Below, piece after piece: positions 1 through 11,511 of a stretch of 64,000 nt of DNA. A model generated the notes under the pieces. It saw only the letters and a list, made by a program, of their open reading frames with translations. It made no database searches and was not told the origin of the DNA. The number at the start of each line of letters is the position of its first letter. Positions within the stretch are counted from its first letter, which is position 1. Origin of the DNA: Cucumis sativus (Eukaryota > Streptophyta > Magnoliopsida > Cucurbitales > Cucurbitaceae). Location of the stretch: contig NC_026658.2 of assembly GCF_000004075.3 (NCBI RefSeq), positions 14,124,075 to 14,188,074 of the forward strand, read 5' to 3'. Position numbers and translations under genes: made by a program.

Positions 1-367
1 GAGTAGGAATATATAGGCTCAATTTGTTTAATCTGATGTCGATTTATCTACATTCATGTTTTCTGCGGATTTCTACTTGGAGGCGATGAGTTGTAGTGTA
101 GAACATTCGATTTTCTCTTTCTCCTTGAGATTTCTGATGCTGTTTATGAAATGTCGACATTCGATGACAATATGACCCTGTAGAAAATGGCTCTTTTTGT
201 TTAATAGATTGGTGCTGCGGGAATTAAATTACAAGTGTATCTCCTCTTGCTTGTTTCGTTTCCGTATCCACTTGTTTCTATGGAATATGATATAACATAT
301 AATACTCCGTAGTCCTGTGATTTAATTACCATTTCAATTGCTTTATCTTTCTTGTTCATGTTTGCAG

Positions 368-573
368 GAGTGGCTCAAGGACGTTCAGCTACTTTATTGA
401 GGATAATTAGGAATAAATTAACTGCTTGAAGTTATGTCAAGAATAGGTTTGGAGAACTTTCAGGACGCTTAGGTTTGTTACTGCTAGTGTATTTCCCCTT
501 TGGGCTCTGATTTTTATTTTTGCTACGTTACTTGTGCCTGAAGCAAATACTTATTGAAACAGAATTGTCTAAA
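368..573 (+). promoter_or_regulatory. 5' leader of the BB-like gene with probable leader intron and uORF
   Basis: A TTTGCAG acceptor at 361-367 opens a probable leader exon of about 368-472, followed by a GTTTGT donor and a likely acceptor at 561-562 (AAACAG). Inside the leader exon is a 12-residue upstream ORF (434-472, MSRIGLENFQDA), whose TAG forms the last three bases before the donor. The sequence upstream of 368 looks like intron (T-rich), so the transcription start may lie outside the window. The splice sites are inferred from motifs only. Confidence 0.4.
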
Positions 574-3500
574 ATGAGCTGGAACTCAAACATCGAGGTT
601 CATTGCATGAATAACGGTTATCCTTATAGTACTGCTTCTTTTATGGAATACTTTGAAGGTCTTACGTATGATCATGTGAATTTCATTTTTTCGGGTGCCT
701 CACATTCTCAGGTACTATAAATCTTTTTTATTTTAGATGCTCTCCATGAATGTCTTGTCTGGAAGCTAGACTTATAGAACTTGTGGCATTTAAATGCTGC
801 TTTATCTCTACCTTATAGACTTGCTTCTCTGTTCTGTAGATTTTTTGACAATTGTCTCAAGTAAAAAAGGGGAAATCATGTGACATTTCATCTTCTAACT
901 ACTTTTGGCTTCTCAACTATGGCCTTTTCATTTTGCTTTAACTTCCTGATGCATGCTTGATTTGACATTTAGTCTCAAGATCAAAGGGTCTTTATATCTG
1001 ATTTTCATGATTCCAAATTAATAAACTTATTTTCCCGACATGGAAGTATAATATTTTAATTTCATTCAGGAGACTGTTTGTCCATCAACTAACTCAAGTT
1101 ACAAGTTTGGGCATTCTGATTTATGGAGCGCATCATACTTCGATGCTCAATCGTTTGAGGTTCAAGATCATGAATCCACTATTGATGAACACAGGAGGCC
1201 GCTCTCGACAGTCCAGAATGAACAGAGTTCAGGAAATAGCGTGTGGGAAGAAAATGCCAATCCTAATATGTCCGGTAACAGCATGGAATGTAAGGGTTAA
1301 TGCCTGTTTTGTTCCAAGCTTTTGAATGAACACTATAGTATGATTGTTTGTTAAACAGAAGTTTTCAAATAGTATGATTGTTTGTTAAACAGAAGTTGTC
1401 AAGTTAAGGTAATGGAACAAACATTCAGATATTGAATGTTACGGTTCTATAAAATCACACGCTGCAAAGAAGAGATACTTATTGACTCTTTATTTAGATT
1501 ATTTTTCTCAGTTCATGAATGGAGGCATTTGTAAGAGAAAGCAGTTGATGTCATCCATTTCTGGTCAATCGACAAACTTCATTTTTAGGCTGTTTATTAT
1601 TTCTCTCAGTTCATAAATGATAGTGCAATATGGTTCTGAGGGTTTTCTTATGCTACATGTAGAAAAATTGGCTTGTGCCATATTAGTCATGTTGTAAGAT
1701 GGGTAACTTATTCAATGCACGAAATCAAATTTAGGGTGACTTAACGAGTATCTTGTAGATGAGATACAATCTTTCTCAGTTCATAAACGATAATGTAAAA
1801 TATGTTCATTTGTTTTCTTATGCTACACATAGGAAAATGGCTTTAGACGTAGTAGTCATGCTGTAAAGTGGGAAGCTTATTTGATGCAACAATTGAATTT
1901 GGGGTGATTTAATGAGTATCCTGTAAATGAGATACAATCGCACCATCCATTTATACACATATCTTCTATCATATTTCAACCTTAACTTGTAATTACTTGG
2001 TGCATCTCATTTTACCAAGTACTGTTCTGTTGTAGTATTAACTATCCTGCTAGGTATAGTACCAAAGATATGCACAAAATCTAACAGCAAAATCATAATA
2101 CAGAAAAATCCTATTTTATATCATTTTATTACTCATGATTGTTTGCTCCTTTTCTTCTTTCTGATTCAATTATAATGTTTATGGAAATTTAAATACCAGT
2201 TCCTAAACTCCGTTTTTCTTTATTACTTTTTCAGGCCCTCGGAGGCATTCAAATTATCATGAGTATCAGGTCTGCAGCTTATCGATTCATAAACATGTTA
2301 TGCCACTAAGTTTCAGTTGTAGTGTTAAGGTTGTTTTCGGTGGAGTACATTTTTGGTTAGTGTCCTGTATTCTGTGGTTCATGCTGGCAACCAGTCATAT
2401 GCTTGTGTTAATACATAAAATAAAATTATTCCTGTAAGATATAAAACTGGCTTATCTGAAATCACAGAATAAAGGAAAAGATAGAGGATATTAGAATACA
2501 AATTCATTTCTAATCCAGTGGTGACAAACTTGGTGGGGGTTCAACTCCCTTAACATCTATTATTCCAGATTTTCTATTCCGCGCCAAATATACCTGGAAT
2601 TTACAGTTCCAATGCTTCAGAAGACAACTATAAATGCATGATTCCTAATCTGTTCCATCTTGAAATGTGCAGACTATTTGGCAAGAGATTGTTGATCCTG
2701 ATAACATGACTTATGAGGTTAGAGCAGCTGATTTTCTTTCCTATTTACTTTTGTATATTACTGAACAAAATGTTTTCTCCTGTAACTTTATATGTTCTTA
2801 TTGAAGCTATATTTACTTCAATGGCTATTTATTATGATGGATATTGCTAATTGAAATGTTATATTACGGCCAGTCAGTAAGAAGTCTTGCTGCTGTGTAG
2901 CAAAACCAGTAGCCATTACAGCTAATAGGCTAGGTGTTGGACGCTTTCTTGTTAAGGTAGAAAGGATAGAAATGATGGCAGAAGTTAACCTAATTGTTTA
3001 TTCTGCGTTTTGGTTGTTGGTACACTTCGACGTAATTTTCTATCCTTGAACTTGGTTTCTTGGAGGGCCTTACATATATACCAAAGAAAGCTTGCTTCTT
3101 TGGAGCGCTCTGCCTGTTGACGCTGCTTTTTAAGAAGCTAAAATTGATTAGATAGGAGCATAGCTGCATAAGTAATCAGCTGTAAACCCACTCAATACAT
3201 TCTGAAATCAAGTTCCATGTTTAATAAACGTAAAATTTGTCTGGCTAACTGTTATATGTAAAGTCAACTATATGCCTCCTGAATTATGTCGATTACTCTC
3301 TTCAATAAAGTGACGGTTTAAAGAAACTTATTTCAGGAATTAGTAGATTTAGGTGAGACAGTAGGAACTCAAAGTAGAGGCCTTACACAAGAACTAATTG
3401 CATTGCTTCCAGTATCGAGGTACAGATGGGGATTTTTCTCAAGGAAGAAATCACGAAATGAAAGGTAACACTAGATTGATTGATCATCTTATCTCGAAAT

Positions 3501-4241
3501 ATTTTAAACTTTGTATTATTTTTCGGTTGTTTTTTAGAATTGTTCCAGCTATCAAGATGTAGTAATTCTCACCAATGCCCTTATACTTAGTAACGCCTAT
3601 AACAAGTGGGGTATCGGGGGGTTTGATAAGCAACACATAATAATTATTGCCAAGCTATGTTTATTTTGACTTGTGTACCTCATATTTTCATTTTCATTAT
3701 TATTGTTAAGAACAATATACAGTTACGATGAATGATCTTTCTCAATATTATCTCATTTACTCAAAATCATCTCAATAAAGAGAGAAAACAAGTGGTTTGG
3801 CCGACTAGCCTGCCTGCTACTTGCAACGCCACCCTTTATTCAATGGGGAAGAAGGAAAACGATCAATAGATTCAAATTGGTGCACAAGCCTTCCTCATTA
3901 ACTTTTTTGAGGAATTACCGATTGACAATGATATATTTCTTGCATTAATTTTTTTAACATTATATATATGAAGACACATCTTGATTTGTATACAGGTGTG
4001 TGATATGCCAAATGGAATACAAACGTGGGGATAAAATAATTACTCTACCATGCAAACACAAGTACCATACAAGTTGCGGGACCAAGTGGCTTAGTATCAA
4101 GAAGGTGACTTTCTGATATCTTTTATCCCTCTTTTAGTAAAACATACAATCAGCAATTTTACTCAATATTGCATAATCTCTCTCCTCCAGGCATGTCCCA
4201 TTTGCTACACTGAGGTTTTTGGTGACACTTCTAAACGATAA
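574..4241 (+). CDS. BB: RING-H2 E3 ubiquitin ligase, BIG BROTHER-like
   Basis: Predicted 241-residue E3 ubiquitin ligase. In Arabidopsis, BIG BROTHER limits organ size by marking growth regulators for degradation. Coding exons: 574-711, 1070-1289, 2235-2269, 2673-2717, 3337-3464, 3996-4104, 4191-4241; all have GT-AG borders and phases that join. The N-terminus (MSWNSNIEVHCMNNGYPY) and the middle block (DPDNMTYEELVDLGETVGTQ, residues about 139-158) match the family. The RING-H2 zinc ligands are all present: C190, C193, C208, H210, H213, C216, C227, C230. The protein ends FGDTSKR, and the length is close to the 248 residues of the Arabidopsis protein. The start was chosen because the conserved N-terminus begins there; the in-frame upstream Met at 520 would add residues that look like untranslated leader. 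No membrane segment is seen. The function is known from the family; the target is not visible here. Confidence 0.95.
1335..1402 (+). repeat. 34-bp tandem duplication in BB intron 2
   Basis: Two adjacent 34-bp copies (1335-1368 and 1369-1402) begin ATAGTATGATTGTTTG and differ at one base (T versus G near the end). They lie just downstream of coding exon 2, inside the intron. The near-identity suggests a recent slippage or duplication event. Confidence 0.85.
1602..1939 (+). repeat. ~169-bp diverged tandem duplication in BB intron 2
   Basis: Two head-to-tail copies, about 1602-1771 and 1772-1939, both start with TCTCAGTTCATAAA and end with GAGATACAATC. They share the inner blocks TTTTCTTATGCTACA and AATGAGTATC-like sequence, with many substitutions. 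A short third fragment (TTTTTCTCAGTTCATGAATG, near 1500-1520) lies upstream. The duplication is older than the 34-bp one close by. Confidence 0.75.
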
Positions 4242-7200
4242 AGAAAAGAAGGAAAAGAAAAAAAAGGCTTTGATTAATTGTCATGAGAAAGGGAACCCTT
4301 AAAAAGGTTTGGAGTATACTTATTTCGTTTCCTTTCTCATTTACAACTTTACACAATCGTCGTTTGATGTTAAAGATTAGGAGAAATCTTTGATTTCAAT
4401 ACAGAGGATGATAGAGCCAGATAGTAGAATTTGATTGATATCAAAATCAGAAATCAATTTGTTTGTTTGTTTGGTTTTGTTTTTGTTTGTTTTTGTTATT
4501 TTTTCAACTTGGCTCATATTGAACCACGACGACTTGGTTTTTGGCTCTACCGATTATAAATATTTCTTATTAGTTGGAGCCTGGAGGGGGCAGAATTTGA
4601 TGGACAAAAATGGTCAAACTCAAAACTCAAATCCAGTTCATTTTTTTGCCTCAACGTGCTTCCTAGTTGAAGCTATGGGGGAAATAGTCTTCTTCTTCTT
4701 CTTCTTTTTTCTTCTTTGTTTTTTTTTTTTTTCCATTTTATATAAGCAAGTTGAGTTATACACCATAGCTTTTAATTATATAGAAAATCACCATTTCACA
4801 CCTTGGAATTATCTTCTAAGAAAATCGTAGGAAACAGCATATATGTTTGAGAGAGAGAGAGATTGAACTAATCTTTTTGCTACTTAGCTGGATTCTTAAT
4901 TTTTAAAACGATCTTCTAGAAACACTACTATTGATATGAATCTATGTTTATTTCACAAAAACTAACCATAGATTTGAAATCAATTTCACTACAACAAATA
5001 ACCAAGTTTTTTTTGTTTTGTTTTGGAATTGTGACATTTTTTTGAAAAATTATTTTAAATTACAAACTTAAAAAAAATATAGCAAAATATCGCCATCTAT
5101 TTGTGATAGTTCGTGATATATTGGACTACTATATGTTTACACGATTTCGTGGTATATTTGAAAATAACAATGTAGATATTATAAAAATATGTAATGGATA
5201 GATGTTGGATATTAGTCTTCTCAAATGTAGAGTGAAATTTGTTTGGAATTTTTAATTTTATGTGCGTCCAATGAAGAACCTAACGTGTGATTTGTCAGTA
5301 CTCTTTGGAGTCAATTGACTTTATTTTTCGAAATTTAAAATTACAAACCAATAATATGATATAGTTTTTATATAATATGATATAGTTTTTATAATTTGAG
5401 AAATGATGTGATCGATTGAAAAAAGGCAATTAAAATACAATATATATCCAACATTTTAAAATTACAATGCAACGTTGAGATTTATAAATTTTGATACAAA
5501 AATCCTGTAGATATGTTTGACATAATAGTAATAATAAGAGATAGTTACAAATTTATAAATATATCAATTAGATTCAAAATAATTAAATATATAAAAATAT
5601 TTTTAAAAAATTGTAAATATAGCAAAATCTATTAAAATACGATAGAAATCTATTCTCGAATATTAATTATTATATGGTAAAAATGACTCTGACGGTTTAA
5701 ACCAATAATTAGAAGTACCAAATTTTACATGCATTACATATGTTCTTGATTTGTATTAAGAAGAGATCGAATATCTAACTTTCATAGACGATACAATTTA
5801 TTACAATCGATAAAAACTCTTTCCACAACTCTAATTACAAAGAAAAACTTTTTCAAAGCATTAGACCATTCACATAATCGAGATAATTCGAACCAAAACT
5901 TTAGAATAGTGTTGTAGTTCATCACTTTCTTAAACTTTTTCAATTCGAGACGTACATTTGTCCCGCCGTAGACTCCCACACAATATGAAAACACTATCAA
6001 ATTCAAAATGATCAAAAAAAGGAATTAATATTCAACAAATCAACATGTTTGCTTATGGAAACCTTTCATAATGTTACTTTACTATATACGTTTTTCGTTG
6101 CTCGTTTAGATATAACCAAACCATTATTCTTGTAGAGGACGAACAAGTTTTGACTGACAAATATAAAATAAAACCTCCAAAATCACATTGTAAATTTTAT
6201 AATAATTTAGTGGAAATTTGTTCATACTTTTTTTTTTTGTTAAATTGTCTGTTCTCCATTTATATAATTTGGAATCTGTAAATGGGAATGCTTTTACTTT
6301 CAGAACAGTGTATTAAGCATAATATTGAGAAATGAGATATTTTAATAATAGTTTGACTCCAATTTTGTTTTGTTTTTTGAACTCAAATGGAATAAAATAT
6401 GAAAGAGAAATATTCTTTGGAGTTTTTGTTTTGCTTTTGAAAAAATACAAAAAAGGAAAAAAAAAAATACAAAGTAAAAGACGAGCTAAGTTCAATAATG
6501 AGCAGTAAGGCCATCATGTTACTAATTTTTAGGTCAACTATTTTCATACAAATATACTATAGAGAAACCCATGTTACTATTAAACATCCACAACATAATT
6601 CATGATCTATATATGTATATACCTTTGAATTAAAAATTTGTATACCTATCTGAATCCAATTTTCAAAAATTGGGTTGCTGAATTTTATTTTATTTTATTA
6701 AAAAAAAAGAAGAAATTATTAATCTTACTTGTCAAATTAAAATGAGTAACATTATTACTACTAATATGTGTATGTATGTATTAAAAGCATTGGTGACCAC
6801 CATGAGTTCATGCAACAAATATCCATATGAACTATGTTTCCATAATCTTTTACCACTCTTTCATTATAATTCTAAACAAGTATTTGAGGAAAAAAATGTA
6901 TTTTCAAAAATAGAAAAAATTCACACAGAATTAGTTATTCTTGACTTTTCAGATAAATATTGTGTCAATTGTTCTATTTTTTATAAATTTTTTTTAATGA
7001 ATTATAGAGAAAATAGTTAATCAGCTCTTTGAGTTAATATAATTTAAGAAATGTTATAGTTAATTAATGGAGTATTTTTAAAAAATAGTAAAATAAAATT
7101 ATTAATGACTATCACGTATAAATATAGGTTATAAATATTTCACCTTTAATTAATTATCCATATAAGACTTTAAATGTATAACAAACTAAATATAAAAATA

Positions 7201-8314
7201 ATTTTAAAAAATCCAATTTTTTTTATAAAAAAAGTCAACAAAATTAAAAAAAAGAAAAGAAAAGAAAAGAAATTGTAATCTAAATAAAACGTAATTAAAA
7301 AGAAAGTACGAAAAGTCAAGAAGAAACACAATTTAAAACAGAAATCATAACTTATATATATATATTATATATATATATATATATATCACCGACATGGGAA
7401 AAAAAGAATTAAAGCATAAATTATATTTGTGATTTTATGTAATTAATTTTGAACCGAATGACCTTTTGGTTCATTCTATTTAGAGAACAAAGATAAGGTA
7501 CGAACGTGCATTACTTCTTCTCTCTTATGAATTAATTAAGCCTCACCCCATTGCATCTCAATCTATAAACTTAGTGGTTGGTAATGGTTACCATAAAGTT
7601 TCAAATTCAATATTCAATTAAGTTTTGCAAAAAGTCATATCTTTGTTTATGCAGCAATGAATTAAAAACTCTTCTGTGTACGATTCGACAAAATTTATCA
7701 ATCAACTTTATGGACCGGTAGATTCGTATGAGCAAAATAGTTAACGATATGTTTTGCATTGTGTTATATTGACTAATATTTTAAGTTTGATTGTTATATT
7801 TGTAACTGATCAAACGGATACAAAGAGTAAAATATTCAAGTGAAAAAGCAAAACATCTATATATTTACCAATGTTTTGTTATATTTTGGTACGTGTTTGC
7901 TATATTTGTTGATGACTTGATCAAATGCAATTGATAATTTGTCTCAAAAAGTTTTTACGTTTGGATATCTAAGTATTGATTTAAATGCACAATTTTTCTA
8001 GAATTATTATGTAATAATTAAAAAACTTCTACTTAATCAATACAACATATAAATTTTGATATAAAATGGAAACTTAATCATGAAATCTCTTATAATTTTG
8101 GATGAAGATCTTGATTTCAAAGTATAAAAGCTTATAAAGGTATCGGCATTGATAAAATTAAGTTGAACATTTAAATTAAATAGGAGTGAAGAAAAAAGTT
8201 TAAAACAAAAAAGAAATATAAAGATATTGAATTGAAGGAGTCAGATGTGATACTCTTCTCTACGTGGAATAAATAATCATAATGTTTGTCAATCAAGAAG
8301 GCGTTGGTGAGTAA
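4242..8314. other. AT-rich intergenic region between BB and the extensin
   Basis: Contains the BB 3' flank, homopolymer and TTTG-type simple sequence near 4,455-4,740, and a 21-bp duplication at 5351-5392 (ATAATATGATATAGTTTTTA-like). There is degenerate 'ACAAATATAGCAAAAT'-type repeat sequence near 5,050-5,120 and 5,570-5,640, and a TA dinucleotide run at about 7352-7386. No ORF here looks coding: those present are short, of low complexity and rich in Phe, Lys and Asn. Confidence 0.6.
7352..7386. repeat. TA dinucleotide microsatellite
   Basis: A nearly pure (TA)n run with one TATTATAT interruption, in intergenic DNA about 1 kb upstream of the extensin start. It is probably length-polymorphic. 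Confidence 0.9.
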
Positions 8315-8322
8315 TATATAAA
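8315..8322 (+). promoter_or_regulatory. TATA box of the extensin gene
   Basis: TATATAAA followed by GG, 104 bp upstream of the chosen ATG at 8426. The spacing predicts a start of transcription near 8,345-8,350. An ATG at 8344, which opens a 16-codon frame closing just before the main start, would lie at or just upstream of that site. Confidence 0.6.
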
Positions 8323-8425
8323 GGATTGAAAGCATACCTTGTAATGCAATGCAAACTCAACAACAATTTAGTGTTGTGTGTTAGAAGAAAATAGCTATCC
8401 GGCAAGAAGTGCCCATCGCCGGAAG

Positions 8426-11400
8426 ATGGGGACTATGAAACCTTTGAGGCATTGGCCTCAGTTGCTCTCAGCGGTGGCAATGTGCCTCATTACTGCCTCC
8501 GTCGTTGCTGCTCAATTCAACGATGCTTTGCTACCTATCAAAAAACCTGAACTCGGTTTTGATTTACCGAAGCATCAACATCACTCAAAATTTCCTCCAA
8601 AGTATCATCACCGCCACACACCTCCCCCGCCGGTAAAATATCACCACCACAAGCCACCTCCACCAAAATACAAGCATCACAAATCTCCGCCATCATATGT
8701 TTATAAGTCTCCACCACCACCTTCTCCTTACATTTATAAATCGCCACCACCACCTCCTTACGTCTACAAGTCGCCGCCACCACCTCCTTACGTCTACAAG
8801 TCGCCGCCACCACCTCCTTACGTCTACAAGTCGCCGCCACCACCTCCTTACGTCTACAAGTCGCCACCACCACCTCCTTACGTCTACAAGTCGCCCCCAC
8901 CACCTCCTTACGTCTACAAGTCGCCGCCACCACCTCCTTACGTCTACAAGTCCCCACCACCACCTCCTTACGTCTACAAGTCGCCCCCACCACCTCCTTA
9001 CGTCTACAAGTCGCCGCCGCCACCTCCTTACGTCTACAAGTCGCCCCCACCACCTCCTTACGTCTACAAGTCGCCGCCACCACCTCCTTACGTCTACAAG
9101 TCGCCGCCACCACCTCCTTACGTCTACAAGTCCCCACCACCACCTCCTTACGTCTACAAGTCCCCACCACCACCATTTCCATCACCACCCCCTCCCTACG
9201 TCTATAGCTCTCCTCCACCACCATCTCCCTCTCCACCGCCTCCTTATGTCTATAGCTCTCCCCCACCACCATCTCCATCACCACCCCCTCCATACGTTTA
9301 TAGCTCTCCTCCACCGCCATCTCCATCCCCACCACCTCCATATGTCTATAGCTCTCCTCCACCACCATCTCCATCGCCACCGCCTCCTTATGTCTATAGC
9401 TCTCCACCACCACCATCTCCATCTCCACCCCCTCCTTACGTCTATAGCTCTCCTCCACCACCATCTCCTTCCCCACCCCCTCCTTACGTCTATAGCTCTC
9501 CTCCACCACCATCTCCTTCCCACCCCCTCCTTACGTCTATAGCTCTCCTCCACCACCATCTCCTTCCCCACCCCCTCCTTACGTCTATAGCTCTCCACCA
9601 CCACCATCTCCTTCGCCACCTCCTCCATATGTCTATAGCTCTCCTCCACCACCATCTCCTTCCCCACCCCCTCCTTACGTCTATAGCTCTCCACCACCAC
9701 CATCTCCTTCGCCACCTCCTCCATATGTCTATAGCTCTCCTCCACCACCATCCCCTTCACCTCCACCACCTTATGTCTACAAGTCTCCCCCACCACCATC
9801 TCCATCACCACCCCCACCTTATGTCTATAAATCTCCTCCACCGCCGTCTCCATCTCCACCACCTCCTTACGTCTACAAGTCACCCCCACCACCATCTCCA
9901 TCACCACCACCTCCATATGTTTACAAATCACCTCCTCCACCGTCTCCCTCTCCACCACCTCCTTATGTCTATAAATCACCACCACCTCCATCACCATCAC
10001 CACCTCCACCTTATATCTATAAGTCACCTCCACCACCACCTTACGTGTACAAGTCTCCTCCGCCACCATCTCCATCACCACCACCTCCTTACATTTACAA
10101 GTCTCCCCCACCTCCATCTCCATCTCCACCACCCCCTTACATTTATAAGTCTCCACCACCACCATCTCCATCACCACCACCCCCCTACATTTATAAGTCT
10201 CCACCACCTCCTTCACCATCACCACCTCCACCTTATGTTTACAAGTCTCCTCCGCCACCATCTCGATCACCACCACCTCCTTATGTTTACAAATCTCCTC
10301 CTCCACCATCCCCATCTCCACCACCTCCCTATGTCTATAAATCACCACCTCCTCCATCACCATCACCACCTCCTCCTTATGTCTATAAGTCACCTCCACC
10401 ACCATCTCCCTCTCCACCACCACCTTATGTGTACAAGTCTCCCCCACCACCATCTCCTTCACCACCTCCTCCTTATGTCTATAAGTCACCTCCACCACCA
10501 TCTCCATCACCACCACCTCCTTACATCTACAAGTCTCCCCCACCTCCATCTCCATCTCCACCACCTCCTTACATTTATAAGTCTCCACCACCTCCTTCAC
10601 CATCACCTCCTCCACCTTATGTTTACAAGTCTCCTCCACCACCATCTCCATCACCACCACCTCCCTATGTTTACAAATCACCTCCTCCACCATCCCCCTC
10701 TCCACCACCTCCCTATGTCTATAAATCACCACCACCTCCATCACCATCACCACCTCCTCCTTATGTCTATAAGTCACCTCCACCACCACCTTACGTGTAC
10801 AAGTCTCCCCCACCACCATCTCCTTCACCACCTCCTCCTTATGTCTATAAGTCACCTCCACCACCATCTCCCTCTCCACCGCCACCTTACGTGTACAAGT
10901 CTCCCCCACCCCCATCTCCATCTCCACCACCCCCCTATGTCTATAAATCACCACCACCTCCGTCACCGTCACCTCCTCCACCTTATGTTTACAAGTCTCC
11001 TCCGCCACCATCTCCATCACCACCACCTCCTTATGTTTACAAATCACCTCCACCACCATCTCCCTCTCCACCACCTCCATATGTCTATAAATCACCACCA
11101 CCTCCATCACCATCACCACCTCCACCTTACGTCTACAAGTCTCCTCCACCACCATCTCCCTCTCCACCGCCACCATATATCTACAAATCACCTCCTCCAC
11201 CATCCCCCTCTCCACCACCTCCCTATGTCTATAAATCACCACCACCACCATCCCCGTCTCCTCCTCCTCCTTATATCTATAAATCGCCACCTCCACCATC
11301 TCCATCACCACCTCCGCCGTATATTTACAAATCTCCACCTCCACCATCCCCATCACCTCCTCCACCTTATTATTATAAGTCACCTCCACCCCCCTCCCCA

Positions 11401-11511
11401 TCACCGCCACCTCCTTACTTTTACAAGTCCCCTCCTCCTCCCTTGAAATCTCCACCACCTACTTATTACTACAAATCACCCCCTCCACCGTACAAGCGTA
11501 ACCCATACTAG
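8426..11511 (+). CDS. Extensin (hydroxyproline-rich cell-wall glycoprotein), with a one-base frameshift
   Basis: Extensins are secreted, hydroxylated on Pro, arabinosylated, and cross-linked through Tyr-x-Tyr motifs into the wall network. This one is intronless. It has a signal peptide (MGTMKPLRHWPQLLSAVAMC, then ITASVVAA), a short His/Lys-rich spacer, about 14 ten-residue units (SPPPPPYVYK), then sixteen-residue units, first (YVYSSPPPPSPSPPPP) and later (YVYKSPPPPSPSPPPP). The tail ends in YKRNPY and TAG at 11509-11511. The frame is continuous to about 9,520, where one repeat unit has CCC instead of the CCCC seen in its neighbours. From there the extensin frame continues one base earlier, right to the proper C-terminus. 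Adding back one base gives an open frame of 1,028 residues. As written, translation would switch to a His/Leu-rich tail ending at 11446. ATG 8426 was preferred to the in-frame ATG at 8378 because the signal peptide begins there. Confidence 0.9.
8727..9166 (+). repeat. 30-bp tandem repeat array (SPPPPPYVYK units)
   Basis: About 14 head-to-tail 30-bp units with the core CCTCCTTACGTCTACAAGTC. They are almost identical apart from third-position changes (CCG/CCA/CCC). The homogeneity is much higher than in the downstream 48-bp array, so this block has expanded or been homogenised recently. Confidence 0.9.
9167..11450 (+). repeat. 48-bp tandem repeat array (S/K-SPPPP-SPSPPPP-YVY units)
   Basis: Roughly 45 units of about 48 bp, with a few short 30-bp type units interspersed (near 10,024 and 10,780). 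The first dozen units carry TATAGC before TCT (YVYSS). From about 9,775 they carry TAYAAR (YVYKS). Several higher-order blocks are repeated (for example 9,830-10,020 resembles 10,690-10,780), as expected from unequal crossing over. Confidence 0.85.

Noticed and set aside
4435-4830. 131-codon ORF, Phe-rich
   Set aside because: Translation of TTTG and TTC simple repeats in the BB 3' flank; no domain, and composition is that of poly-T noise.
8697-9170. Regular 30-bp direct repeats resembling a CRISPR array
   Set aside because: There are no variable spacers and the repeats are coding triplets of a plant cell-wall protein.
8538-9512. Minus-strand ORF of 324 codons
   Set aside because: Same cause: shadow of the 30-bp and 48-bp repeats.
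8697-9542. Plus-strand ORF of 281 codons, His/Ser-rich
   Set aside because: Alternative frame of the extensin repeats, with no signal peptide or independent start context.
9278-11458. Minus-strand ORF of 726 codons
   Set aside because: It is the reverse complement of the extensin array and exists only because the repeat has no stop codons in that frame; Glu/Val-rich and without domains.
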